Positions 1 to 7,367 are shown, counted from the first letter of the stretch. The stretch: DNA of 16,220 nt from Verrucomicrobiota bacterium (GCA_003972865.1 QOAX01000214.1:1-16220), one strand, 5' to 3'. Notes: generated by a model from the letters alone, not told the origin. Made by a program: numbers and translations.

Positions 1-127
1 CGTTGGATTGGTAGTCGCCAAACTTCGGCTCGGGGCAGGGGCGGACGAGGACGCTCGAGACGTCGGCGTCGGGCATGAGCGCGAGGACGGCTTGCTGCAG
101 TTTTTCCTGTAAGACGAGATGGATCAC
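1..127 (-). CDS. argS: Arginyl-tRNA synthetase, N-terminal fragment (runs off left edge)
   Basis: The reverse strand reads from a GTG at 127 and gives 42 residues ending in RPCPEPKFGDYQSN before the edge. This is the signature of the N-terminal additional domain of class I arginyl-tRNA synthetase, which recognises the D-loop of tRNA-Arg, and 'FGDYQ(S/T)N' is highly conserved there. Family knowledge: the cytosolic enzyme charges tRNA-Arg with arginine using ATP. Only about 7% of the usual ~560-600 residues is visible. The GTG start is inferred from where homology should begin. No clear Shine-Dalgarno precedes it, and a copy of the CGCTTGGCCAAGCG palindrome lies 10 bp upstream. It is codirectional with and 60 bp downstream of the EIIA-like gene, so the two may be cotranscribed. 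Confidence 0.85.
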   Translation of the reverse strand, partial: MIHLVLQEKLQQAVLALMPDADVSSVLVRPCPEPKFGDYQSN

Positions 128-136
128 GGTTGGAGT

Positions 137-150
137 CGCTTGGCCAAGCG
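137..150. repeat. Iterated palindrome, 14-bp full form CGCTTGGCCAAGCG
   Basis: This is a perfect 14-bp palindrome in the 60-bp gap between the EIIA-like gene and argS. It ends 10 bp before the proposed argS GTG. It is one of three exact 14-mers in the window (also 2628-2641 and 7291-7304). A half copy, CTTGGCC, follows at 160-166. Confidence 0.9.
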
Positions 151-187
151 GGATGCAGGCTTGGCCGAAAGGAAAAGTGGTGCCGGC

Positions 188-652
188 TCAGCCCTCCTGC
201 GAGCTGCGGATGATCTGGTACATCTCCGCCGCGTCGCCGGCATCCTCGAGCGCCTTGCGGAATTCCTTCTTGTGCAGCACCTTCGCGATCTTGGCCAGCG
301 TGTGGAGGTGTTTTTGGAACTGACCCTGTGGCACGAGGAAAAGCATCACGAGATTGACCGGCTGGTTGTCGAGCGCGTCGAAGTTGACGCCCGCCTTGCT
401 GCGGCCGAACGCGCCGGTGACGTCGTCGATCAGGTCGGTCGAGGCATGCGGGATGCCGATGCCGAACCCGATGCCGGTGCTCATCGAGGTCTCGCGATTC
501 TTGACGACGGAGACGATGGCCTCGCGGTGTTCGGACTTGATACGTCCCTTGTCGACCAGTAAATCGATCAGCTCCTCGATCGCTTCCCAGCGATCAGAGG
601 CTTTCAGATCCGTGACAACCTGTTCCTTGGTGAGAAAATCAGCCAGCTCCAT
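188..652 (-). CDS. ptsN: PTS EIIA-type (PtsN/fructose-like) phosphoacceptor protein
   Basis: This 154-residue protein is a single EIIA domain of the fructose/mannitol/nitrogen-regulatory family (PTS_EIIA_2). The phosphorylatable histidine is His69 in the conserved context GIGIPHAS, and the length equals that of stand-alone EIIA-Ntr proteins. No EIIB, EIIC, HPr or EI gene is nearby. A regulatory role in a nitrogen PTS phosphorelay, rather than sugar import, is therefore the more likely reading, though this is inference. The ATG at 652 begins the homologous region (MELADFLTKEQVVTDLKA). It is divergent from the plus-strand cluster across about 115 bp, and argS follows 60 bp downstream. It could also be the EIIA of a dispersed fructose PTS. 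Confidence 0.88.
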   Translation of the reverse strand: MELADFLTKEQVVTDLKASDRWEAIEELIDLLVDKGRIKSEHREAIVSVVKNRETSMSTGIGFGIGIPHASTDLIDDVTGAFGRSKAGVNFDALDNQPVNLVMLFLVPQGQFQKHLHTLAKIAKVLHKKEFRKALEDAGDAAEMYQIIRSSQEG

Positions 653-767
653 GATATGCGCCCAACACCGTAACCCGGCCCGGATTTGCTACCCTTTATT
701 GGGGCGGCTTACAAGCGCGAACTTCATTGCCAAACCGATGGACAAACTCCAGACTGCCGCTGCCCAA

Positions 768-1511
768 ATGAAGACCATAATCAGGCATTGCGCAGGGATG
801 GCGGCGGGTATTGCCGTTTTGGCCGGTGTCGGCCTGGCCGAGGAAGCGGCCAAGCTGCCGTCGGTGGACGACATTCTCAAGCGGACCGTTGAGGCGCTCG
901 GCGGCGAGAAGGCCATGCGCAAACTGAAGAACCGCGTGGCCCGGGGGAAGATCGAGTTGGCCGTATTCGGTGCGGAGCTCCCGGTCGTCATGCGGCAGGC
1001 GGCGCCCAACAAGGAAATGATGGAATTGACGATTGAGGGGTTGGGGACGATTCGCGACGTGTTCGCCGGCAGCAAGGGCTGGACGGAAACACCCGATGGC
1101 ACGGTGACCGAAAAAAAGGAGCGCGAATTGGCCAACAAAAAAATCGACGCCGATTTTTACGCCTGCCTGAATTTCAAAAAAAACTATCCCACGATCAAGC
1201 TGCAGGGCGTGGAGCAGGTCGCCGGTAAAAAAGTCTTTGCCGTCAGGATGACGCCGAAGAAAGGGGACGCGGACACGTTTTATTTTGATGCCGCGACGGG
1301 ATTGGTCGCCGGCGTTGCCTCCACCGCCGAGATGCAGGAGCAGGAGGTGAAAACCAGGGTGCTTTTTCGCGACTACAAGGCGGTGGACGGAGTGCAGATC
1401 CCGCACACTCTGGAACTGGAGGAACCGGCGTCCGCTGGGTTTACGATTCGGCTCGAGTCGGTGAAGCACAACGTCAAGCCCGACTCCAAGTGGTTCAGGA
1501 AAACCAAGTGA
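768..1511 (+). CDS. Secreted LolA-like / outer-membrane lipoprotein-sorting-type protein of unknown role
   Basis: The product is 247 residues from the ATG at 768. The N-terminus (MKTIIRHC, then a hydrophobic AGIAVLAGVGLA) looks like a Sec signal peptide, which is why I prefer this start over the in-frame ATG at 738. Neither start has a clear ribosome binding site. The mature part opens with a helix of the type 'VDDILKRTVEALGGEKAM'. Beta-rich segments follow, such as 'DTFYFDAATGLVAGV' and 'VLFRDYKAVDGVQIPHTLEL'. This arrangement is common in LolA-like half-barrel periplasmic proteins of Verrucomicrobiota and Acidobacteriota. Binding of a lipid or lipoprotein is only inferred from the fold. It heads the six-gene plus-strand run, and its stop overlaps the next start as GTGA. 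Confidence 0.65.
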   Translation: MKTIIRHCAGMAAGIAVLAGVGLAEEAAKLPSVDDILKRTVEALGGEKAMRKLKNRVARGKIELAVFGAELPVVMRQAAPNKEMMELTIEGLGTIRDVFAGSKGWTETPDGTVTEKKERELANKKIDADFYACLNFKKNYPTIKLQGVEQVAGKKVFAVRMTPKKGDADTFYFDAATGLVAGVASTAEMQEQEVKTRVLFRDYKAVDGVQIPHTLELEEPASAGFTIRLESVKHNVKPDSKWFRKTK

Positions 1512-2167
1512 GCGAGCGGGAGAAGATTGTCTCGGGGATCGAGGCCGAGGGACTGGTGGCGATCGTGCGCGTGCCGCGGCCCGAGTTGATGCTGCCGTTG
1601 GCCAAGGCGCTTGTCGCGGGCGGTATCCGGGCGGTGGAGTTGACGATGAGCATCCCCAACGCGCTCGAGGCGGTCCGCACGATTGACCGCGAACTCGGCG
1701 ACAAAATTTTGCTCGGCGTCGGCACGGTGATCGACGACGACACGTGCCGGGCGGCGATCGATGCTGGGGCGAAGTACGTCATCAGCCCGATCACCCGGCC
1801 GTCGCTTGTCGCGGCGGCGCACGCGCTGGACCGGCCGGTGATGCTGGGTGCCTATACGCCGACCGAGGCACAGGCCGCACACGAGGCCGGCTCGGATTTC
1901 ATCAAGATTTTCCCGGCCGACACGCTTGGCCCAAGCTACATCAAGTCGCTGCTCGCGCCGCTGCCGCACCTGAAAATCATCCCCACCGGCGGGGTGAACC
2001 TCGACACGATGGAGGCGTTTCTCGCCGCCGGCTCGGCGGCCCTGGGAACCGGCTCTGCCGTGTTGAAAAAGGAGATCATCGCCGGGGAAAACTGGGGAGA
2101 ACTTGCGCGCCTGGCCAAGCGGTTTGCCGATAAGATGACCGGGCTGAAAGCAAGGCTGGGACGGTGA
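1508..2167 (+). CDS. eda: 2-keto-3-deoxy-6-phosphogluconate (KDPG)-type aldolase
   Basis: The product is 219 residues, the usual size for the KDPG/KHG aldolase family of TIM barrels. This class I aldolase cleaves 2-keto-3-deoxy-6-phosphogluconate to pyruvate and glyceraldehyde-3-phosphate in the Entner-Doudoroff pathway. Visible landmarks are 'VAIVR' in strand 1, Glu44 in 'AVELTM', and the Schiff-base lysine Lys133 in 'DFIKIFPAD'. The phosphate-binding 'PTGGVN' and 'GTGSAV' follow. I chose the GTG at 1508 because it forms a GTGA overlap with the upstream stop and starts just before the first conserved strand. An in-frame ATG at 1490 would overlap by 22 bp. No dehydratase (edd) is near, so the exact sugar acid (gluconate, galactonate or uronate derived) is open. 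Confidence 0.88.
   Translation: MSEREKIVSGIEAEGLVAIVRVPRPELMLPLAKALVAGGIRAVELTMSIPNALEAVRTIDRELGDKILLGVGTVIDDDTCRAAIDAGAKYVISPITRPSLVAAAHALDRPVMLGAYTPTEAQAAHEAGSDFIKIFPADTLGPSYIKSLLAPLPHLKIIPTGGVNLDTMEAFLAAGSAALGTGSAVLKKEIIAGENWGELARLAKRFADKMTGLKARLGR
1598..1605. repeat. Core TTGGCCAA of the iterated palindrome, inside the aldolase gene
   Basis: The 8-bp core palindrome is followed by GG and lies in frame, where it encodes Leu-Ala-Lys. It is one of three additional TTGGCCAA cores lacking the full 10-bp form (the others are at 1128-1135 and 11581-11588). Confidence 0.7.
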
Positions 2168-2175
2168 CGCGCCCG

Positions 2176-2186
2176 GCCAATTTGGC
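2176..2186. repeat. Inverted repeat GCCAATTTGGC between aldolase and proC
   Basis: This is an 11-bp inverted repeat with 5-bp arms GCCAA/TTGGC around a single T, in the 54-bp gap between the aldolase stop and the proC GTG. Its arms match the outward-facing halves of the iterated palindrome, so it may be a derivative. On its own it is weak. Confidence 0.4.
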
Positions 2187-2221
2187 TTTACAACAGGGAA
2201 GGCATTTGATACACAACACGC

Positions 2222-3037
2222 GTGACTGAGACGCCCAACATCGGATTCATTGGCGCTGGCAGAATGGCGGCGGCCCTGGCCAGGGGTTTCGTCAACGCAG
2301 GCTTGGTTTCGCCGGAGAACCTCATCGCCAGTGATCCGGTTCCGGCCGGGCGCGAGGCATTCGGCCAGTCGGTCGGTTGCAAGATGACTGATTCGAACGC
2401 CGACGTGCTGGCCAAGGCCAAGGTCATTTTTTTGGCGTTCAAGCCGCATCAACTCGACGAGGCGACGGAAGCCGTGCGCGACCAGTTTGATGAAAGTCAT
2501 CTCGTGATTTCGATCCTGGCCGGCGTGCGCCTGGCCAAGCTCAACGAGGCGTGCGGCGGACGCACGCGGGTGGTGCGCGTGATGCCCAACACGCCGGCAC
2601 TGGTCGGCGAGGGCGCCTGCGGCTACGCGCTTGGCCAAGCGGCAACGGCTGACGACGGCGAGTTGGTGAAGCGGCTGCTGTCCGGTGTCGGCGTGGCCTA
2701 TGAGGTGAAGGAGAGCCTGATCGACGCGGTGACCGGTCTGAGCGGCAGCGGGCCGGCGTACGGCTACACAATCATTGAGGCGTTGAGCGACGGGGGCGTG
2801 GCGGCGGGCCTGTCGCGCGACATCGCCACCCGGCTGGCCGCGCAGACGATGCTCGGCGCAGCGAAGATGGTGCTCGAGACCGGCAAGCATCCCGGCGAAC
2901 TCAAGGACATGGTTTGCAGCCCAGGTGGCACGACCATCGAGGGCGTGCACGAACTCGAGGAAGGCGGCGTGCGCAGCGCACTCATCAATGCCGTTCGTGC
3001 AGCCACGGAACGGGCTGTAGAACTGGGGCAGGAATGA
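2222..3037 (+). CDS. proC: Pyrroline-5-carboxylate reductase
   Basis: The product is 271 residues, the normal length. It catalyses the last step of proline synthesis, NAD(P)H-dependent reduction of 1-pyrroline-5-carboxylate to proline, in the cytosol. The N-terminal Rossmann motif is 'IGFIGAGRMAAALARGF'. 'RVMPNTPALVGEG' and the C-terminal dimerisation signature 'GLSGSGPAYGYTIIEALSDGGVAAGL' are diagnostic, as is 'SPGGTTIEGVHELEEGGVR'. Translation starts at GTG 2222, the only start that keeps the whole Rossmann strand. The gene carries a full 14-bp CGCTTGGCCAAGCG copy in frame, read as Ala-Leu-Gly-Gln-Ala. It is 54 bp after the aldolase and 7 bp before the permease gene. Confidence 0.96.
   Translation: MTETPNIGFIGAGRMAAALARGFVNAGLVSPENLIASDPVPAGREAFGQSVGCKMTDSNADVLAKAKVIFLAFKPHQLDEATEAVRDQFDESHLVISILAGVRLAKLNEACGGRTRVVRVMPNTPALVGEGACGYALGQAATADDGELVKRLLSGVGVAYEVKESLIDAVTGLSGSGPAYGYTIIEALSDGGVAAGLSRDIATRLAAQTMLGAAKMVLETGKHPGELKDMVCSPGGTTIEGVHELEEGGVRSALINAVRAATERAVELGQE
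2628..2641. repeat. Iterated palindrome, 14-bp full form within proC
   Basis: An exact CGCTTGGCCAAGCG lies inside the proC coding sequence and is read as ...Ala-Leu-Gly-Gln-Ala.... The site is a surface-type stretch (GYALGQAATADDG), where it is likely to be tolerated. Confidence 0.9.
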
Positions 3038-3044
3038 CTTCCTG

Positions 3045-4262
3045 ATGGCTTATCCACCTCCAACAGAGAAACAGGCGAAGATCCTTTGGGCCTCGGTGAC
3101 CGCACTGGCTGTTGGGGTGCTGGTCGCCCTGATGGCTATTATGGTGCTGGGAATGGTCCGGGTGGCCAGCGTGCTTTCCTCGGTTTTGCTGCCCTTGGCC
3201 ATCGCCGGCGTGATTGCCTATTTGCTCGATCCGGTGGTCGATTGGTTTCAGAAAAAACGCGGTTTCAAACGCCAGAACTCGATTATTTTGGTGTTCATCA
3301 TTGCGTTGCTGTTGGTGGGGGGATTGGTGGCGTCGGTGGTGCCGCCACTCATCGACCAAACGACCAAGCTCACGACCGAATTCCCGAGGATTGTCAAAAA
3401 CTTTCAAGACAAGGTTGGTTCCGGGGTGACCCCAAGCGGGCCGGGCGGTTCCCAGACGACCTCGACCAACGCGCCGGCCAAGCCGGACTGGTTCGAGACG
3501 TTGCGGGAGAGGGTGAAAAAGATCGGCTTTATCAACGAGGAGGCGATCGAGAAGGTGTCCGAGTTCATGATCAACGCGGTGTCGACGATTTCCGCCTGGC
3601 TGTTGGATCAATTGAAAAAGGTCACGTCACTGTTTGGTTTCCTCGCCGGTTTGGCGTTGGTGCCGGTGTATGTGTTTTATTTTCTGCTCGAGAAGCGGGG
3701 CATCAAGCGGAACTGGACCGATTACCTTCCGGTTCGGGAGTCAAAGATCAAGGAGGAGATCGTGTTCGTGCTGCACTCGATCAACGACTGCCTGATCGTC
3801 TTTTTCCGGAGCCAGGTGCTGGTGGCCATGTGCGTGGGCGCGCTGCTCACCGCTGGGTTTTTGGCGATCGGCCTGAAGTACGCTGTTCTGCTGGGTGTCA
3901 TCGCCGGTCTGCTGAGCATCATCCCGTATCTCGGCGTGGCGTTGAGCATCATCCCGGTGTTCGTGTTGGCGATGATTCAGTTCGTGCCGGATGACGGCTG
4001 GCTCAAGCCGGTTCTCGTCTTGGTTTGGTTTGCCGCCGTGCAGGCGATGGAGGGGCTGTTCATCTCGCCGAAAATTATCGGCGACAGGGTGGGACTGCAT
4101 CCGCTGACGATCATCGTCGCCGTGATGGTGGGCACCACGCTGTTGGGAGGGATCATTGGCGGCGTGCTGGCCATTCCGTTGACCGCCGCGCTGCGCACCG
4201 TGATGTTCCGTTACGTCTGGAAGGATCGCGTGCATGCCAGTGACGCACCCGCTGCATCGTGA
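3045..4262 (+). CDS. AI-2E transporter family (PerM/YdiK-like) membrane permease
   Basis: The product is 405 residues with about eight hydrophobic segments arranged as in the AI-2E/PerM family. There is a pair near residues 20-65 and 'LDPVVDWFQKK' just after. A further segment near 85-105 precedes a soluble domain of about 100 residues with a Pro/Thr/Ser-rich insert. Several C-terminal helices follow, including 'GVIAGLLSIIPYLGVALSIIPV' and 'VQAMEGLFISPKIIGDRVGLHPLTIIVAVMVG'. The last two stretches are the family signature. Substrates vary across the family (autoinducer-2, ions, peptidoglycan-related or unknown), so none is assigned. It starts 7 bp after proC, and its stop overlaps the pssA start (GTGA), which implies coupled translation. 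Confidence 0.88.
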   Translation: MAYPPPTEKQAKILWASVTALAVGVLVALMAIMVLGMVRVASVLSSVLLPLAIAGVIAYLLDPVVDWFQKKRGFKRQNSIILVFIIALLLVGGLVASVVPPLIDQTTKLTTEFPRIVKNFQDKVGSGVTPSGPGGSQTTSTNAPAKPDWFETLRERVKKIGFINEEAIEKVSEFMINAVSTISAWLLDQLKKVTSLFGFLAGLALVPVYVFYFLLEKRGIKRNWTDYLPVRESKIKEEIVFVLHSINDCLIVFFRSQVLVAMCVGALLTAGFLAIGLKYAVLLGVIAGLLSIIPYLGVALSIIPVFVLAMIQFVPDDGWLKPVLVLVWFAAVQAMEGLFISPKIIGDRVGLHPLTIIVAVMVGTTLLGGIIGGVLAIPLTAALRTVMFRYVWKDRVHASDAPAAS

Positions 4263-5131
4263 GCGACGAAACACAACAGCCGGAGCCAAGCCCGCCCTCC
4301 AACGGGGAGCGGTTGCACATTTATTTTCTTCCCAACCTGATGACGGCGGGCAACCTGTTGTGCGGGTTTCTCGCGCTGACGTTCATCGTGCAGGTGGTTC
4401 CGGACTCGACCGGCTCGGAGGGACCGGTTTTCAGTGAGGCAGACATCGATAAAATCAAGAACGCCCTCTGGCTGATTCTGGGGGCGTTTGTGTTCGACGG
4501 ACTGGATGGGCGGATCGCGCGATTGATCGGCAAGGAGAGTCCATTCGGGCTCCAGTTCGACTCGCTGGCGGATATCATTTCGTTTGGAGCGGCGCCGGCG
4601 TTCCTGATGCAGAGGGTGATCCTGCACGACTTTAACGTCGAGATCGAACGGCTTGGCCTGGTGGTGGCATCGGTATATCTGCTTTGTGGCGCACTGCGGC
4701 TGGCTCGCTACAATTGCCTCTCGGCGATGCCCAACTCCGGGAACAGCAGGGAGTTTCTCGGTTTCCCCATCCCGGCCTCGGCGGCGATGGTGGCGTCGTT
4801 GACGATGTTCCTTATCTGGCTCGAGGAAAAAAACCTGCCCACCAGTTCGTGGCGCTGGGTGCTGCTGGCGTTGCTGGTGTTCCTCTCGGTGATGATGGTC
4901 AGCGAGGTCAAGTACCCGTCGTTCAAAAAACTGGATTTCCGGTCGCGTCGGCCGTTCATCAAGTTTGTCGCCGCCGTGGTGGTGGTGGCCTGTTTTGTGT
5001 TCTTGTGGACATACCTCGTGCCGATCGTGCTGCCGCTGATCTTCACGGCGTATCTGGTTTATGGGTTTGTGCGGCCCCGCTTGTCACGAAAACTGAGAAG
5101 GGAAATTGAGGAAGACTTTGACGATGAATAG
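4259..5131 (+). CDS. pssA: CDP-diacylglycerol--serine O-phosphatidyltransferase
   Basis: This 290-residue integral membrane enzyme makes phosphatidylserine from CDP-diacylglycerol and serine, the precursor of phosphatidylethanolamine. The CDP-alcohol phosphotransferase motif D-G-x2-A-R-x8-G-x3-D-x3-D is complete ('DGRIAR' then 'GLQFDSLAD'). It lies after the typical 'YFLPNLMTAGNLLCGFLAL' first helix. The signature 'DIISFGAAPAFL' marks the serine-type (PssA) branch rather than PgsA. Several further hydrophobic segments follow, ending in a charged tail (REIEEDFDDE). It starts at GTG 4259, overlapping the permease stop by 4 bp. No phosphatidylserine decarboxylase gene is visible in the window. 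Confidence 0.94.
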   Translation: MSDETQQPEPSPPSNGERLHIYFLPNLMTAGNLLCGFLALTFIVQVVPDSTGSEGPVFSEADIDKIKNALWLILGAFVFDGLDGRIARLIGKESPFGLQFDSLADIISFGAAPAFLMQRVILHDFNVEIERLGLVVASVYLLCGALRLARYNCLSAMPNSGNSREFLGFPIPASAAMVASLTMFLIWLEEKNLPTSSWRWVLLALLVFLSVMMVSEVKYPSFKKLDFRSRRPFIKFVAAVVVVACFVFLWTYLVPIVLPLIFTAYLVYGFVRPRLSRKLRREIEEDFDDE

Positions 5132-5148
5132 ACCGGGGCTGCCTGCAA

Positions 5149-5814
5149 ATGACCCCGACTGACTATGCGGTGGCTGCCGGTGCTGGGGCGTTTACCGGTT
5201 TCGTGTGCGCGGTGCCGGTGGGCCCCATCAATGTCGCCATCATGGAGGAAGGCATCCACAGCGGCCGGAGACGGGCGCTGATCATCGCGGCCGGCGCGCT
5301 GCTGATGGAGATGATTTATTGCGTCATCGCCTTTGGCGGATTCGCCAACCTGTTCGAGGATGCCACGCTTCGGGCGACGGTGGAGCTGATCAGTTTCCTT
5401 GCGGTGACCGTCTTTGGGATCCGTTATCTGATGACCGACACCGTGAGCGTCCAGGGAAAACGCGCGCGCCTAATTGAGCAGCGGCTGCATCCCCACACCA
5501 TGTTTTGGACCGGCTTTGTCCGGGTGCTGGTCAATCCCAACGTACTCCTGTTCTGGATCATGATTTCCGCGGTGCTGCTGGCCAACGGGACATTGCAGCC
5601 AGCGTGGCAAAGCCGGATGTCGTGCGCCGCAGGTGCTAGCCTGGGTATCGGCGCCTGGTTCCTGTTGTTGGTGATCGGCAGTGCCCGGGTGCGGAACCGG
5701 TTTTCGGACAGGACACTTGTGCGGTTTTCCCATGTTTCCGGGCTTCTCCTGCTGCTGCTGTCGGTGGTTATTGCGGTGCGTTTGATTGTCACAGTTGCTC
5801 AACAAGGCAACTGA
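5149..5814 (+). CDS. LysE-family (RhtB-like) amino-acid exporter
   Basis: This 221-residue membrane protein has about six hydrophobic segments. The first helix ends in the LysE/RhtB hallmark 'PVGPINVAIMEEGI', with the conserved P-x-G-P. A later 'RVLVNPNVLLFWIMISAVLLANG' matches the family's conserved 'NP...FW' helix. Members export amino acids (lysine, threonine, homoserine) or other small cationic metabolites. The substrate cannot be read from the sequence. The ATG at 5149 is 17 bp after pssA, and this is the last gene of the run before the terminator at 5864-5891. Confidence 0.85.
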   Translation: MTPTDYAVAAGAGAFTGFVCAVPVGPINVAIMEEGIHSGRRRALIIAAGALLMEMIYCVIAFGGFANLFEDATLRATVELISFLAVTVFGIRYLMTDTVSVQGKRARLIEQRLHPHTMFWTGFVRVLVNPNVLLFWIMISAVLLANGTLQPAWQSRMSCAAGASLGIGAWFLLLVIGSARVRNRFSDRTLVRFSHVSGLLLLLLSVVIAVRLIVTVAQQGN

Positions 5815-5828
5815 GAGTCAAAACCAGG

Positions 5829-5842
5829 CGCTTGGCCAAGTG
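5829..5842. repeat. Iterated palindrome copy CGCTTGGCCAAG after the LysE-family gene
   Basis: CTTGGCCAAG at 5831-5840 is preceded by CG and followed by TG. It lies 17 bp after the exporter stop and just ahead of the bidirectional terminator. A decayed half copy, CGCTTGGGCA, follows at 5851-5860. Confidence 0.88.
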
Positions 5843-5863
5843 GGGCAGCGCGCTTGGGCAAAA

Positions 5864-5891
5864 AAAGACCGGCGATTCTCCGCCGGTCTTT
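5864..5891. terminator. Bidirectional intrinsic terminator between LysE-family gene and glnII
   Basis: Perfect 11-bp arms AAAGACCGGCG / CGCCGGTCTTT flank the 6-nt loop ATTCTC. A-rich sequence on the left and T-rich sequence on the right give a U-tract in both directions, which fits the convergent gene pair. Confidence 0.88.
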
Positions 5892-5915
5892 GGTTTAAAG
5901 GGAACGAAGCCGCGT

Positions 5916-6932
5916 TTAGCTCAGGGCCTTCTTGGTGGTCTTGATGACAACCGCCGCGATCTTGTACGGGTCACCATTGGACGACGGGCGGCGATCCTCG
6001 AGACGGCCCTTCCAGTCGTTCTGGATGGTGGCTACGGGGATGCGAATGGATGCACCACGATCAAAGGCCCCGTAGTTGAACTTGTCGATGGCCTGCGTCT
6101 CGTGCAGGCCGGTGAGGCGCTGGTCGTTGTCCGCGCCGTACACGTCGATGTGCTCGGGGATGTTTTTGCCAAACTCCTCGCAGATTTTGGTCATAAGTTC
6201 CTCTCCACCTTGGTCGCGCATGGCTCCGTTGGAGAAGTTGACGTGCATGCCGGAACCGTTCCAATCGCCCGTCATCGGTTTCGGGTGCCAATTCACGGCG
6301 ACGCCGTAACGCTCCCCAACACGCTCGAGAAGATACCGGGCGACCCAGACCTCATCGCCGGCGCGGCCAGCGCCCTTGGCGAAGATCTGAAACTCCCACT
6401 GACCCATCATCACCTCGGCATTGATGCCCTCGATATTGATGCCGGCATCTATGCAGATTTGCAGGTGCTCATCCACAATGTCGCGGCCAATTGTGTTGGC
6501 GGCACCCACGGAGGTGTAATATGGCCCCTGCGGTCCCGGGAAGCCGTTCTTTGGAAAACCAAGCGGCAGGTTTGTGTCGAGATCCCACAGCACGTATTCC
6601 TGCTCGAAGCCGAACCAGAAATCGTCATCATCATCGTCGATGGTGGCGCGGCCGCTGGACTCGTGCGGTGTCCCGTCGGCATTGAGGACCTCGCTCATGA
6701 CCAGCCAGTTGTCCGTACCCACCTTGTCGGGGTCCGGGAACAGGGCCACCGGTTTGAGGAGACAATCGGAGGCGTTGCCTTCAGCTTGTTCCGTCGAGGA
6801 GCCATCAAACGCCCACTCAGGACAATCTTTCAGGGTTCCACCAAAATCGGTCTCGACCTTGGTCTTGCTTCGCAGGCTTTGGGTCGGCTTGTAGCCGTCC
6901 AGCCAGATGTATTCGAGTTTTGCTTTGCTCAT
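5916..6932 (-). CDS. glnII: Glutamine synthetase, type II (eukaryote-like GSII)
   Basis: The product is 338 residues. It catalyses ATP-dependent amidation of glutamate to glutamine for ammonia assimilation. The length and motifs match the short GSII family rather than the ~470-residue GSI: 'WAFDGSSTEQA' near 40-50, 'WFGFEQEYVL' near 106-115, 'INAEVMMGQWEFQI', 'RLTGLHETQ', 'RGASIRI' and 'EDRRPSSNGDPY'. A run of six aspartates at 99-104 just before the catalytic strand is unusual. GSII is not expected to carry the adenylylation site of GSI, so control is more likely transcriptional or by the leader. It is convergent with the exporter gene and shares its terminator. The upstream leader has several inverted repeats. 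A 411-codon antisense reading frame over it is an artefact of codon bias. Confidence 0.95.
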   Translation of the reverse strand: MSKAKLEYIWLDGYKPTQSLRSKTKVETDFGGTLKDCPEWAFDGSSTEQAEGNASDCLLKPVALFPDPDKVGTDNWLVMSEVLNADGTPHESSGRATIDDDDDDFWFGFEQEYVLWDLDTNLPLGFPKNGFPGPQGPYYTSVGAANTIGRDIVDEHLQICIDAGINIEGINAEVMMGQWEFQIFAKGAGRAGDEVWVARYLLERVGERYGVAVNWHPKPMTGDWNGSGMHVNFSNGAMRDQGGEELMTKICEEFGKNIPEHIDVYGADNDQRLTGLHETQAIDKFNYGAFDRGASIRIPVATIQNDWKGRLEDRRPSSNGDPYKIAAVVIKTTKKALS

Positions 6933-6960
6933 GATAATACTGATAAAAAATGCGCCAAGC

Positions 6961-7064
6961 CGCTTGGTACCGTGCCAAGCGACAAAACAAGGGCCTGTTC
7001 AAGGCCCCTCCCATTAGGGGTGCTTATGACATGGGTTATCAAGTCTTTTTTGAATAAAACTCAA
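6961..7064 (-). promoter_or_regulatory. Structured leader / putative promoter region of glnII
   Basis: Read towards glnII, three inverted repeats follow one another. CCCCT/AGGGG (7005-7020) overlaps GGGCCT/AGGCCC (6991-7007), and the latter is followed by TTGTTTTG. The third is a 10-bp near-perfect repeat (6961-6981) that looks like an iterated palindrome opened by an insertion. The first two share bases and could be mutually exclusive, as in an attenuator or riboswitch. A weak -35/-10 pair lies upstream (TTGAGT at 7059-7064 and GATAAC at 7035-7040, 18-bp spacing). The structures are seen in the sequence, but the regulatory role is inference. Confidence 0.4.
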
Positions 7065-7290
7065 TGACCAAGCTTCTTTTACCCAGTCGCGGCGACGCGG
7101 CTACACGTCATCTTGTCGATGTTCATCGGCCGGCTCGAACCGCTCGCTGCCCAGTGAGGCAAACGAGGGCATGTTCCATGCCAAATGCGCCGACTCGCCT
7201 GCCAACCCACCAAGCCGAGCCGGGATGGAAACGCTAACGCATTAAGGTTCTGGGACGAAACGGAGCGATCGACCGTCTCGAACGGCCCAC

Positions 7291-7304
7291 CGCTTGGCCA
7301 AGCG
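7291..7304. repeat. Iterated palindrome, 14-bp full form in the glnII-thrH gap
   Basis: An exact CGCTTGGCCAAGCG occurs in non-coding sequence. Confidence 0.9.
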
Positions 7305-7367
7305 TGAACTGGCGGGTGGCTGTCCAATCTTTTCACTTCTGTGCAAAAAGAAACAGGGTGTCCAGAA

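Noticed and set aside
2271..2286. CCCTGGCCAGGGG in proC as a member of the iterated family
   Set aside because: It is palindromic but lacks the TTGGCCAA core and the CTT/AAG arms. It is most likely a coincidence of codons.
1373..2950. A 525-codon minus-strand open frame opposite the LolA-like, aldolase and proC genes
   Set aside because: Its translation is rich in His, Arg, Gln and Ala without motifs, typical of antisense of GC-rich genes. Three recognised genes occupy the other strand.
6955..6985. A sigma-54 promoter for glnII (TTGGCACG resembles a -24 element)
   Set aside because: The -12 half does not match, and the GG-to-GC spacing is one base too long. The resemblance comes from the palindrome-derived sequence.
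5832..7067. A 411-codon plus-strand open frame covering the glnII locus
   Set aside because: It is antisense to a clear type II glutamine synthetase, crosses the terminator and the glnII leader, and shows no family motif. It arises from GC-biased third positions.
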